64,000 bases of DNA from Takakia lepidozioides (Eukaryota > Streptophyta > Takakiopsida > Takakiales > Takakiaceae), in the NCBI GenBank assembly GCA_030704615.1, contig CM060734.1, forward strand, positions 59,784,042 to 59,848,041, written 5' to 3'. Below, in pieces: positions 12,630-23,320 of this stretch (the stretch's first letter is position 1; each line of letters begins with the position of its first letter). The translations under genes were made by a program, and so were the position numbers. The notes under the pieces are model-generated. The model worked only from the letters and a program-made list of their open reading frames with translations. It ran no database searches and had not been told where the DNA came from.

Positions 12630-13009
12630 GAGAAGTCGGCAACGACTTCTCGTGCCTGGTGATCAGTAAAGTCTGTGCCGACTTCTGGAACAGAAGGTAG
12701 GGGAAATGTAACTTAAAAAGGGCATGCGGAAGTCTGTGCCGATTTCTCCCAAAAATAGATCATGTGCTTCAGTAAATAGGAAAATACAAGGAAGTCTGTG
12801 CTAACTTCTGGCCCACAATGAAATGATATTAATTCGGAAAAAGGCAGGGACTGTGAATATTGCTTAGAATGCAGATGTACTCCAACATTTTCCATGCTTC
12901 AAGACAATCAGTCATACTACTTTTTTGCTCCATCCATTGCATGGAGCTGCACACAAAATAAACACGAAACAAATTTTTGAATTTACATAAATGTTTAAAG
13001 GTAACAAGG

Positions 13010-13270
13010 TTAAGGAGTGCCCTCACTAGTAGCGTCCCCATATTCCATCTCCACATCGTCCACCACTTTCTCGATGATCTCATCGACATCATGATCGTCC
13101 TCTTTTTCTGTCGATGGATCAGAGCTCTCACTACCTAGCACAACACTATATTCTACCAGATGTTGAACCTTCCTAAACCTTTTAACCGCTCCAGGCATTC
13201 ACCTTTTTGCCTCGATTGTCCCACCATTGATTAGGGTCGGAAAAGTGTTCATTCCAAAGCTTCTCCTCGA
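13010..13270 (-). pseudogene. OSB-type PDF-motif fragment fused to the transposase relic, plus acidic tail
   Basis: On the minus strand, positions 13270-13199 encode EEKLWNEH then FSDPNQWWDNRGKK. This is the W...F.DP.QWWDNR..K signature of organellar single-strand DNA-binding (OSB) proteins, in a different frame from the adjoining transposase relic. The same about 70-bp stretch, roughly 90% identical, occurs at 60091-60164. Downstream, 13198-13010 stays open and encodes a strongly acidic tail ending in a TAA stop, which I do not recognise. It looks like a captured host exon joined to transposon sequence. Confidence 0.6.
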
Positions 13271-14660
13271 TGGAGATCTGGTGAGCTCCTCTCTCAATAC
13301 CTCCTTTGCACGCGCAACAACTTCTCTGGATACGCCTGTGGCACTCCTATGGGTGTGACATCCCACATGGACTGCACAATGTGTCATAGCAGGAGGTCCG
13401 CGGACGTAAAACATCTTCGCCGGACAAGCCTCCATACAGGTAGGAGCTTGGTTGCAAATGGAGCAGACAAACGTCCTCTCCGGTACTATAATTTGTGCTT
13501 GAAATTTCGTATCCGACGTCCCCAGCCACAAAGTGTCGTTGTGATACCTCTCCCTCACAAAAACGCATTTCAAACTCCCAACACAGTTCACATATCTACA
13601 ACACATGGCGTCACGAAGAAATTCAGTGAAGCGGGATGACAAACTCATATTGGTGCTGTTTGGGAAATCGGCACAGACTTCTCCAAGGACTTACAGGACT
13701 CTTGATATTGCAGAAAAATCTCATAGTGCCGCAAGATACCAATGTACACACGAGAAATCGGTGTCGACTTCTCCAAGAAGGTCGCACATTCTAAAATTGC
13801 AGAGCATTCTCATAATACCTGAATTCATTCGAAGATACACAGGAGAAATTGGCACAGACTTCAGGAAGGATGAGACGGAGCAACAAACTTGATTGCCGTG
13901 TCTTTCCTATCTAGCAACTACAATTTCAGATTTGTAGTTTTTGTTATAGTCCATGGGTTTCCGTCATATTTCCGGTCCATGCCTTCCAGCTGGCCCGTTC
14001 GTACACAATGTCCCCATCTACTCTTCTAGGTAAATGGTTCACCTTCACTATTTGAACACTATGAAAGTCGATCCTAGAAAGCTCGCTGCGGGATGTGGTG
14101 CTGGTGCGTAGGAGCTGCAAGATGTCCACCATTGAATTTGTAACCGCATCTACGGGTGTGGGAGTAAACATGTCGGCAACCACCTCATGTGCATCGTCGT
14201 CCTCCGTGGTGTTTGCACGCGTGCGCGGAGGTGCGGAGTGTGCTCGTCTACTGCCAACCACCATGCAGTCCTCATCCTCCTCACTCAATATTTGAATACT
14301 CTCCGTCTTCACAGGACGTGAGCCAAATATGGATGCGGCAGTCGGTGGAGTAAGGGATGCCGACACACTCGACGATGATGCTTGCTGGCCATATACAATG
14401 TATTGTCGACCTGTTTCGTGTGGAATGACATAGGCCTGCGCAAAATCATTTTGTTTAGGACTGACAATCCGAGTTTCCACAATGCCATCCTCTCCCACCT
14501 CCTCGACTTCGAAAATAGCCGTCCTAGGCTGCAATGCAAACCGAGATCTGAGAACCTTGTCTGCAAATATCACCGAACCATCTTTTGCTTCCACTCTTAT
14601 AGACGCATTTTTGCAGATGGACAAGTTAGGCGAACGCGCTCAGCCATGTTGACAGTGACA
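13271..14660 (-). pseudogene. N-terminal remnant of SWIM-MULE transposase, family C
   Basis: Two minus-strand open segments match the N-terminal third of the intact transposase at 25-28.5 kb. The first (about 14624-13946) has a beta-rich start, an IQILSEEDED acidic patch like the SDSSDDDISEI patch of the intact protein, and RRVDGDIVYE, matching the intact protein's TFDGDILFE. The second (about 13610-13271) has FVCSICNQAPTCMEACPAKM and HVGCHTHR, matching the FVCKFCKLVPSCLALCGARM/HFGFHNHP zinc-ligand region. The catalytic domain and SWIM finger are missing. Palindromes fill the gap between the two segments. The start frame is disrupted. Confidence 0.7.
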
Positions 14661-15438
14661 GAGTAGAAGGTGTGCTTTGAACAGAGTGCAAGTACAAACA
14701 GAATGATGTCAATGTTTGTATGTACATTGAGAAATTTGAAATGGAGCGGTCCTTGTCCACCACTTTCCAGGTGGCGCAACTTTGGCCTTTAGCAAACGAC
14801 ATTCTTCTGGCATTTTCCAACGGCAACTTACCTGTCGGAATCCGCGTAAATTCCTAACATTCTGACTGTTTGCCGGAAGTTTGCAACGACTTCACGGCAG
14901 TGCAACGTATCCTGCAGATGGACCCACGAAGTCCGTCGCAGCCATTCGAAATGGAACCGGCAAGTCGGTGCAGAATTGCATCTACGCAGAAGGCCGCAAA
15001 GCGCAAAAGAACCCGCAAAAAATGCGCAGCCCACTTCATGATGTCTTCTTCGGAAATGAACTTGCCGGAAGTCTGCGCCGACTTCCGGAAATGGTCTGCC
15101 AGAATGTAGTTTTCGTGTAACGTGGACGCACGAAAATGGCAAGTCTGTGACGACTTCCGGCATTTTCTAACGAGAATCTGTCGAAATATGCCTAAATGGC
15201 CTGTCGAGACTCAGTTTTTAGGGGCAGGCATCAATATAACGTCCAAGTCGGTGCCGACTTGCCGGAAATGCACTCCCGGCGGCCGCGAAAGTCCAACTTT
15301 GGGCGGACTAACAGCAATGTCACCGGAAAGTCTGTGTCGACTTCCCGGAAAACCGACGGGCAGTCCTCGCATGCAATGTCAGGCGTCCAGGCTGCCCTTA
15401 GATTTGGGAATAGACCAGTCAGGAAGTCGTCACAGACT

Positions 15439-16078
15439 TCCCGGACCATATGTCCTTCTCTTTGGCCGAGAGCCGGATTTGCCTGCATTTATTCGCAGGG
15501 AGGCTGCAGTAGTCCTCAACCTTGATGATCCGGATGTGTGGACACAAACATGTGCCCAACGGGCAGAGTTGTTCAAGAGAGTCATACCTATGGATTTTGA
15601 TAATCTTGCTATTGCCCAACACCGAGACACATTGAGGTATGCCACTATACGTGGAGGGGGATATCGGCCAAGTGTTCGGCGTTTCCATCTTGGGGACTAT
15701 GTGTATCTGCAGCAGACAACACCTACGACCTTGGATGTCACAGCAGGACGTGTGATTCTAAGGGTCAGGGAGGTGTTGCCTTCTGGAGTGTTGATTCTGG
15801 AGGGTCGAGATGGCATGGTATGGAAGGACCATGTGCGCAATTGTGCGCCATGTCACCTTCCACATGTGGATGGGAGAATAGATCCCAACCTTGCAGTGGT
15901 ACCTGTAGGATTGCGTTGCATGCTATGTGGGCATGCTCGTGGTGCCGCCACTATGCTGGTGTGTGATCAATGCTCAAGAAGTTGGCACATGGGATGTTTG
16001 ACACCACCTCTTGAGAGGGTTCCTGATGGAATTGGTTATGTCTACACTGTTTGGGATAGTGGCAGTGGATATGACTAG
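15439..16078 (+). pseudogene. Ty3-type integrase C-terminus with PHD-like finger
   Basis: The frame opens directly next to a family-C palindrome and reads GPYVLLFGREPDLP, the end of the integrase core as in Ty3/gypsy elements. A chromatin-binding style segment (FHLGDYVYLQ) follows. Next comes CMLCGHARG...MLVCDQCSRSWHMGCL.PPL..VPDG, the first three-quarters of a PHD finger (Cys-Cys, Cys-Cys, His-Cys), but the last CxxC pair is absent because the frame ends at 16078. The integrase catalytic core and reverse transcriptase are missing, so this is a 5'-truncated copy. PHD-like fingers after integrase are known in some plant Ty3 lineages. Confidence 0.75.
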
Positions 16079-16307
16079 TGGTAGCTAACAAGACATGGGA
16101 GGCCAAGCTCATAGGAGTCAATACCCGAGATCCCAGGCTCAAGTTCACAGGTTGCAAGACGGCGACTAACGATTGGGCAACTCTTGTACCCGGCCTCTTG
16201 ATCTATTGAGTTTGAATATAGTAGGGACAGTGGTGTGGCTATGGCCACTATCACATCTTGTGGCTACCTGGACTTAGAGAGACCTAAACGCCAGCTAGGG
16301 GGGCGAT

Positions 16308-16870
16308 TGTGATGGACTAGTGGCTGCACTAGTGGTGGCTAGTGGCAGTCTAGTGGTGGACTAGTGGCTGCACTAGTGGCAGCCTAATGGTGGACTAGTG
16401 GCTGCACTAGTGGTGACTAGTGGTTGTCTAGTGGCAGCCTAGTGGTGCACTAGTGGTGGACTAGTGATAGACTAGTGTTTGGTGTGCACATGTATTGTAT
16501 GGTTGTAGACAACGATGTAGTTGTGTAGCGATATGTATGCGCACGACAGCTGTCAAGTTATTTTACCACTTGTGTGAAACTAGCTATGAAATAATTAGTT
16601 TTTATATATTGACGTTTGGGATTGACCCAAGTGTCAATCCAGGGGCTAATACATGTTTGGGCACCTGGCGTTGTTATCTTCACGGCTGATCGCGGTGGGC
16701 TCATCTTTCTCGAGTTGAGCCTCTCCGCTTCTAGCTATGGCGCCGCAGTGTGGATTCCCCATGGCGTGGGGTGCACTTGGCTCGACTTGATATATGAGTG
16801 ATGTTTTCAAGTGTATTGTGTGGTTGTAGACAGCGATGTAGTTGTGTAGCGATATGTATGCACATGTCAC
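16308..16870 (+). repeat. Probable 3' LTR start with CTAGTGG repeats and an internal duplicated block
   Basis: A purine-rich tract (AGCTAGGGGGG) about 220 bp after the integrase stop is followed by TGTGATGG, the expected layout of polypurine tract plus LTR start at 16308. The next 165 bp consist of degenerate CTAGTGG/CACTAGTGG units. A block of about 54 bp beginning TGTATTGT occurs twice (16491-16544 and 16812-16867). The far end of the LTR was not found. Confidence 0.5.
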
Positions 16871-18407
16871 GGATGAAATATGCAACCTATGATGGCCCTG
16901 GACTGTTGTTTAATTAACCTTAATTATGGCTAATTAAGGAGTGAAACCCTAACCCCTACCCTATAAACTACTGTTTAAACCTAGCTAACGGATGACATCC
17001 GTCGGGTTTCGAAAAAAATGGTGTTGATTACTTATCCTACACGGATGATAAATCGGGCATGGCCCTAAGGTGTCTCTCCCGCCATCAGCAGCACTCCTTG
17101 TGCTTCTGACCTCGCGGGATGAGAGTTATGGCGTCTGCGTTTTGCTGCTACCCTGTCTGCTGCTTCGTACCCATGCTGGACGAGCTCCTGGGGATGCGCA
17201 ATGGCGGCATTTTGTCTCTTCTCACAGGCGGGAGACAATGCTATGAATGCATCGTCTCTTTCCCTCCTCTAGCTTTTATGTTTCGCAGCGGCGCTTGTGT
17301 TGGGAAGTATCTCTCTCTCCCTTCTTAAACGTAGCAAGGGCGCTTGTATGCTTCACTTCTCCTTAGCTGTGCTGGAGGTGGCTTGCTGGTGGCAATGGCG
17401 CACAGTTATCTTCCCTAATCGCTCAAGATGCTTTTGGTGATTAGGGTTCCTTTTACTTTATGTCTTTCTCTCTTGCTTTTGAGGTTCTTAGTTGACATCG
17501 ATGACAAGTGTAGGGGTCTTTGATTCACCTGGGTTTCCACAATCCTCACTAACCTGTTGGTTTTTGTGGGGGCTTGTGATGGGACCAGGTGAGGATCCCT
17601 ACTTGCTTTGAATTCTCTTGAGCTTGCAGATAAGGATGTCGGCAAAGGGAACCTATTCTGTGTGGCGTCATGACCTGGCTGCTGCCCGCAGCCCTGATTT
17701 CGGCCCGCTTGCTCCTAGTTTGGCATGCTGATGCTTACTTTTGACTTATGTTTTGCTGCCTTTGATGGAGCACTTCGGCCTGACAGGCCTGTCTCTTGAA
17801 GCCCATCATCTGGACCTTACCTTGTCTTGAATCTTTGACAATATTGCCTGTGGATTATTAAGCTAGGTATTGTTTTGATAAACATCTTAGACAACCCTAG
17901 ACCTAATGCTCCCTTGCTGACATGATTCCAGACCAATCAATTCCTCATTCTCTGGTGAGTCATCTGGTATGGATGAAAGTCAATAAAAGAGGAATGAAAA
18001 AATCACCGCCAAGGTAATTCATCCGGTATGGATAAAAAATTGTTTTAGGGCGGGTGAAAACACTATTTAGAATCCATCCGGTATAAATGGAAAAACAAGA
18101 AAAAAACACTGATAAAACCGGCCAATTCCAAGGAAGGAGGGAGAGAGAGGGAGAGATCAGGAAACAAAAAAAGAAAGTGGGGGGGGGGGGAGCGACTGAG
18201 CCCGTGGTGCCCAGCAGCTGCTAGTGGTGCTCAGTCTCCCCCCCCCCCCCCACCTTTTTCTTCTCTCTTTGTTCCCCCCTCTCGAAACCTCGAGCACTTG
18301 TTGCTCTCAGCCCCCGACATGCTTGGTTGTTTTTGCTTTTGATCTGGAATGTAGAGGTTGTTTCCTAATGAGGCCAACTTGTGGGTTTACATGACATGTG
18401 CCAGCTT
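16871..18407. other. No recognisable gene
   Basis: Mixed sequence with homopolymer G and C runs near 18180-18250 that may be assembly-sensitive. It may include the rest of the LTR and the middle of the CACTA element. No protein motif was recognised. Confidence 0.4.
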
Positions 18408-20310
18408 ATGGGGAAAGAGAAGAAGTCCCCTACCCCAAAGAAAGGGGCGGACAATCCGTTTGCTCTGCCGAGCACACCCACGGCCACCAAGACGGGTGAA
18501 ATGTACCTTGGCAAGCACATCACCCGTTCGGGGGCCCGGTATGGGCAACTTTTGGATGTCACCCCCATAGCAACCCCTTCCTCCGCAACAAAGGCTGCAC
18601 TTGCCAAGGCCCAACGTCAGGTTCAAGGGCTTTTGAAAGTGGTCGTTGCTAGCCCAACGTTGTCAATGAGGGGGGAAGAGACGAGGAGGGCCAATGAAGT
18701 GCGGGGGGGGGGGGGGGGGGGGGGGGGTGGAGGTATGGGCCGGATGCTCCACATCTGGAATCTACTTCCAGTGGCGCTCCAGGAGGGGATAGCGCAGGCA
18801 CATCTAGCAACGGGGACTCCTGCCACATTGGGTGACACCGGGGGCGAGTCGGACAAGCTTGCAAAGGTACAACTGTCGCACCTTGTTCCATGTTTTATCT
18901 TTTTTTTTGCATGCATCATTTTCTTTGTTCTTTGTTTCTTCTTTGGAATTTGGAGGGGTTATTTATCTTCAGGTTGCAGCAACATGGCTGGTCCCATTGG
19001 TGCAGTCCGGTGGGGTTGCCAATGAGGGAGAGCACGTGGTGTTCATGAAGGACCCGAACACCAAAGGTAAGAAGAATAGGCCTCGACCTCCCAAGATCCC
19101 TTTTACCTTCAATGAAGGGGCTGCCGAGGAGAGAAAGAGAAGGGAGAGGGAGAAGGAGAGAGAGGAAGTAGCGGGGAAGGGGAAGGAAAAGAAGAAGAAG
19201 AAGACGTCCCATGGAGAGGAAGGGGTGAGTGTGCATGCGGGGGAAGGGCAGTGGGGTAACAAAGGAGCAGGGGAAGGAGGCTACAAAGAAGGGAGAGGGT
19301 GGGAAGAAGAACATGGCCTTGGCGATAGAGGACGTGGAGTTGGCAAAGATCGTGGTGCCACCGGTGGAGGTGAATCGCCATGGTGACCCCTGCGGTGCGT
19401 TCTGGGAGGCTATGAAGAAGCCAGCCTTCGAACTCGTAATGAGGTGGTTCCCTTTGCACATTGAGTGTGCTGATTAGTAATTTGGCGCGAAGCGGGCGTA
19501 TGCTCGTGAGTTAGACCGCCGGTTTCCGGGCAATTGGAGTGACACAAGGGTGATGGAGATGGTGGGGCGAAACTTGAAGGACAGGAGGTACCGTGCCAGA
19601 CAGATCATTCGGAGGGCAATGGAAAAGGGGGCCATACCCAAACCACCTTATGGAATTACACAGGTTGGCAAATCCTGAATCATTTCACCTTCCATTTGTC
19701 GCATGTGCATTAATGAGGTGGATTCGATGCAACATATGTGTGTAATTCACTAATTGTTTTGGGGGGGGGGGGGGGGTTGCATAGATTCGTGGGATGCACT
19801 CATTACGGGAGAGAATGATGCGGCAAACAAGGCCAAATTTGAGCGGGCACGCGAAGCAACAACAGTCCGCCTTGACAAGCACAAATCCACACACAAGTGG
19901 CGTCGGCGGATCCAAAGGTTTTATCTTGCGATTTGTAAGTCGTACTTCCCTATGGATTTTGTTATGTCTTCTTTCTAGCTCCATCATTGTGAAGAACTGA
20001 CTTTAATTTGTGGCATGTGTAGCAACGCACGTTTGAGAGGAAGCCATCTCCGGTAGAGTACAACTACGCCAAGGAGCATGGTTGGCAATCCCTCATGAAG
20101 AACATGGCCAACACGGAGGGGATGAGTGCACTACAGGGCACTAGTATGGATGAGGTCGGGGGTCAAGGCCAGGGATTGGATGAGAACTTTGTGGGTCTTA
20201 GGGGAACGCCGCCTCCTTTAGGTGATTTGGTAAAGGGCGCGGAGTCATCAGACTCATCGGATAGCTCTGAGCCCTCCACTGAGGATGAGGATGAGGATGA
20301 GTACTCATAG
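18408..20310 (+). pseudogene. CACTA transposon companion protein (Ptta/En/Spm-like), broken
   Basis: About five exons can be followed: 18408-18866, 18973-19224, a third around 19295-19670 ending at GIT-Q|GT, then about 19787-19920, and about 20023-20310 ending in TAG. The third exon has HGDPCGAFWEAMKK and RRFPGNWSDTRVMEMVGRNL, and the fourth AREATTVRLDKHKSTHKWRRR. This order loosely resembles the plant transposase Ptta/En/Spm family. The C-terminus is a Ser/Asp/Glu tail. Two adjacent stops (TAG TAA) interrupt the third exon near 19474; both could come from C-to-T change of Gln codons. A long G run at 18703-18727 also corrupts exon 1. It lies on the expected side of the CACTA end at 21279. Family assignment is tentative. 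Confidence 0.5.
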
Positions 20311-20459
20311 TCTATGTAGGTCCCAGGGTCAGCCTACTGAACCCTTGTGAGCTTTTCAACTCATTTCCTGTAAACATATTTCCATCTTCCATTTTTTCAT
20401 CTTATTCATGTGTCGCACCGTCCTCATCCTCGATTCATGCTTGCTCAATTGTGTACCTG

Positions 20460-21279
20460 CAAAATCAGAGAAATAGAAGTTGTAAGGTCTTCCATCCCCA
20501 AAAACAAAACCAGGCAAAAAACAAAAACCACCCCAATTCACCCCCAAAATCAACCCCCAACCCCCCCCCCCACCAGGCTGGCCTCGTGACTGCAAGACGT
20601 CGTAATTGGCGACGTGTTTTTTGGGCGGGGGTCGCAAGCCGCGATGGTGGGGCATTGCAAATTCCACTTGCTGGTGGCAACGCCCGACACCCCCTGCAAC
20701 GTGTTTTTTTGGTCCAGGGGTCGCAAGCCGCGACGCCCTGGCGTCGCGGAGCCCCCCACCCTGCCTGCGCCACATCTTTTATTTTTTGATTAAATATAAA
20801 GAAAGCGACGCCAGAGCGTCGCGAAAACCCACGCCCGGGCGTGGCAGAGCCCGACTCCTGCTCCTGCTATTTTTTGTTTTTGCCACACCCAATAGCCACT
20901 TGGCGTACCACCCGGCTTATGCCACGTGTTTTTGGGTTTTATGGTGGGACTTCCGGGCAGGTTAGAAAAAAAAAATGATACGACGTCGCGTCGTCGCCCC
21001 CACCAATGCCGTCAGCTGGAGGGTAGCGACAGCGAGATGTTGCTCGAACGAGGCCCCTGCCATCGGCGTGGACGGCCCGAAAAAACGACGTCCGGCAGTC
21101 GCGGGAGTTGGGGCGGGGGCTCGTGACCCCATACGTCGCATTTTTGCGACGTCTTTTTGGCGACACCCATGCGACTGCCGGGCAACGCAAATTCAACGCC
21201 TGCCCCGTGCCCGAAATGGGCATTTTCCCGACGTTGCGGCGTGGAGCGGCGTCGCAAAGGCCCCCCTTTTCTTGTAGTG
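20460..21279. mobile_element. CACTA transposon terminus with GC-rich subterminal repeats
   Basis: The segment ends with TTTTCTTGTAGTG, the reverse complement of the CACTACAAGAAAA terminus typical of CACTA (En/Spm) elements. Inside, many direct and inverted GACGTCGC / GCGACG motifs and hairpins (for example CGACGCCAGAGCGTCG near 20810) form a subterminal repeat field, as bound by transposase in this superfamily. The element interrupts the minus-strand gag gene at 21280. The opposite terminus was not found in the window. Confidence 0.75.
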
Positions 21280-21282
21280 GCA

Positions 21283-22236
21283 ACCTGACCTCGTGAACAT
21301 TGTTTTCTTTCATAAGAGTCGTCATCTGAGCCAAAATATCATCCTCGTCATCACATAACACCTCAACATAGTTGGTTTGAGGAGCACCAGCATTGTCAGC
21401 CTCTACCCTGCAATTGCATGTGTTCTCATGATGCCCCATCATGTTGCAGATTGAGCACCTTACTCCCACATATCTGTCCGGTGGCCAGCCCTGTGGAATT
21501 TCCCACAGGTGATCTGCGCTCTCCCCGCTGTACATGTGGCAGCTATATGCTCTTTCTCTCCACAATTGTGACAGGTCCTCATAAATCCAACAGTCATCCG
21601 GCTCTGTGAAGTCTCTCCAACAATTGGTCCCTTTTCAAATTACCTTTGTAGTGTACTGGTGAGAGCATCAATTGTCTTGTCATAAGGATTAACATGCATA
21701 ATGTTTTCAAAGTCCTCCCCATCCATCGGCTCCAAGGGTGTCTCCCCCAATCTCCCCAAACCCCTTTCAATTTCCATAGCGGTCTCCAAGGCTTCCTCCA
21801 CATCATTGAACCGTCTTCCCAACATGGCTCTCATAATTTCAGGCCTAAGACCTCCAATAAACCACTTTCGCTGCTCTACATCTGGGATACGTCCTCTTGT
21901 AAACAGCTTCTCAAGCTTATCATAATAAGCCTACACACGCTGCTTACTCTGTTGTTTGATGCAGTCCATCCGGATCTTGATTTCAGCCTGGTCAATGTTG
22001 CCAAACTTGGCAACAATGGCATTGGAAAAATCCGGCCAATTATCAGGCCTTGGATTCTGTTTTCTGTACCACTTATTTGCCTTTGATTTAAGGTTGAGCC
22101 TGGCGACCTTGAAGATTTTATCTTCAGAGATCAGGTCCCTGACATCACCTTGCATTTGAATTCTATCCACCCAATCATGAACATCCTCACTTTCCCTACC
22201 ATGGAATGGGGCATCAATCCCTACTGGGCTGGTCAT
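21283..22236 (-). pseudogene. Ty3-type retrotransposon gag with two CCHC zinc knuckles, broken
   Basis: From ATG at 22236 the frame gives a retrotransposon gag core (HDWVDRIQMQGDV, LNLKSKANKWYR, WPDFSNAIVAKFG). After an in-frame TAG it continues as AYYDKLEKLFTRGRIP and LRPEIMRAML. Two CX2CX4HX4C knuckles follow (CHNCGEKEHIAATC and CSICNMMGHHENTC), with the frame changing between them. The gene is cut at 21280 by the CACTA end. Gag forms the particle that packages element RNA. The primer-binding site lies 195 bp upstream of the ATG. Confidence 0.85.
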
Positions 22237-22430
22237 CTTGATACCCCTTTTACACCCTTATTATACAATTTGTCTGAGAGCACACAGCATAACAAACCAG
22301 CACGCACAATCAGCCACATTCAGTCCTGGCTTTGCCTATATTTCCATTATCCTCCCCAATCATCCATGAAACATCATTGTGAAGCTCAACCCGAGTATAG
22401 ACCCACATAGACATTCCACAAAAATGACTA

Positions 22431-22442
22431 GCTCTGATACCA
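22431..22442 (-). promoter_or_regulatory. tRNA-Met primer-binding site of the Ty3-type element
   Basis: The minus strand reads TGGTATCAGAGC, the classic initiator-tRNA-Met primer-binding site, in the right place and orientation upstream of gag. The 5' LTR should therefore run rightwards from about 22445. Element B is inserted at 22879, so the LTR may continue beyond 47406. Confidence 0.85.
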
Positions 22443-22870
22443 AAAGAGGGACCTACTCAATGTACCCTATGTTACCCTTAAGTTGTCAGAGTTACTTTTA
22501 ATCATTCTGCACCTGTGCTGCAACGGAAGGAGAAAACACAAGTGTAGATAGCACTTGAACTGTTGGGATCCATACACCTGGTGATTGCATATGTGAGCAA
22601 CGTCCCTGAGCACACAACAAAAATACAGGAAAGGGTGAAGCTCTTGAGATGGACCCACCTACTAATATTTATATGGTAATTCTATCACCAGAAAGGTCGT
22701 GACCGCCAGTAGGGCTGGGCAACAGAACCTCACGTTCACTCATTCCCTTGATTCCTTCAATTAGGGCTGGTCATGGACTCTGGCCTTCACCTGCAATCCA
22801 TGTTTACAAAGATCTTCACTAGGCTTGTCAATGCCACATCCCTTATCAATGCAGTGCACTTACATACTAC

Positions 22871-22879
22871 CCTAACTGA
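22871..22879. repeat. Target-site duplication of element B, left copy
   Basis: CCTAACTGA, identical to 47398-47406 on the far side of element B. Nine bp is the typical MULE duplication length. One further matching C could extend it to 10. Confidence 0.85.
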
Positions 22880-22940
22880 CAGCGTAGCTACGGCGTGAGC
22901 CCAGCCCCGTGAGCCTAGGAGCCGAGCTCACGTTGTAGCT
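22880..22940 (+). repeat. Terminal inverted repeat of element B, left
   Basis: Begins CAGCGTAGCTACGGCGTGAG. The 12-nt lead before GGCGTGAGC is the same length as in element A, which supports the boundary. The match with the right end is imperfect, consistent with age. Confidence 0.75.
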
Positions 22941-23320
22941 GCAAAGCATGAGCTGAGCTCATGCTTCAGGGAAGCGTGAGCGGCACAAATCTGCTGGAGA
23001 AGCAGGTCCTATAGGTGAGGATTGCAGGAAGAAGGCCTATTACCGTGGACAAAACAAAGGGGGCCACCATGCACCATGTCTGCAATGCCTGCACAAAAAG
23101 AGGAATATGAAAATATGGCAGATTTGAGCTCAGAATGATTGACACACTTTATTTCAATTCACAGATAGACGCTTACAATGAATGGCATGAGCATTTGCCC
23201 TGGTTTGGCGAACGAAATGTATGTGTTTGTCCTAAATGCAAAGTTTTTACACGGTAACCTGGAAACCAGCATGGGAAGCGGGCATGGCTCGTATGTGTTC
23301 AAAGAGAATTTGGCGGAGCC
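22941..23320. other. Subterminal region of element B
   Basis: Contains further GAGCTCA/TGAGCTC-type palindromic motifs (near 22955 and 22970) and the 3' flank of the transposase. No gene. Confidence 0.5.

Larger units (their letters stand above)
12630..15450. repeat. Dispersed short palindromes, family C (left cluster)
   Basis: About fifteen copies of an interrupted palindrome of the form AAGTC(T/G)G-TG-C(A/C)GACTT, often extended to GGAAGTC...GACTTCC, are scattered through unrelated flanking sequence. Examples start near 12632, 12670, 12731, 12791, 13663, 13757, 13846, 14875, 15064, 15138, 15243, 15326 and 15421. Both arms change together in several copies (CTG-TG-CAG versus CGG-TG-CCG), so pairing of the arms is kept. 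The same family recurs in the introns of the methylase-like gene at 61-63.4 kb. Confidence 0.85.

Noticed and set aside
18623-18919. Proline- and glycine-run proteins around 18.7 kb
   Set aside because: They come from a homopolymer G run, probably an assembly or slippage tract.
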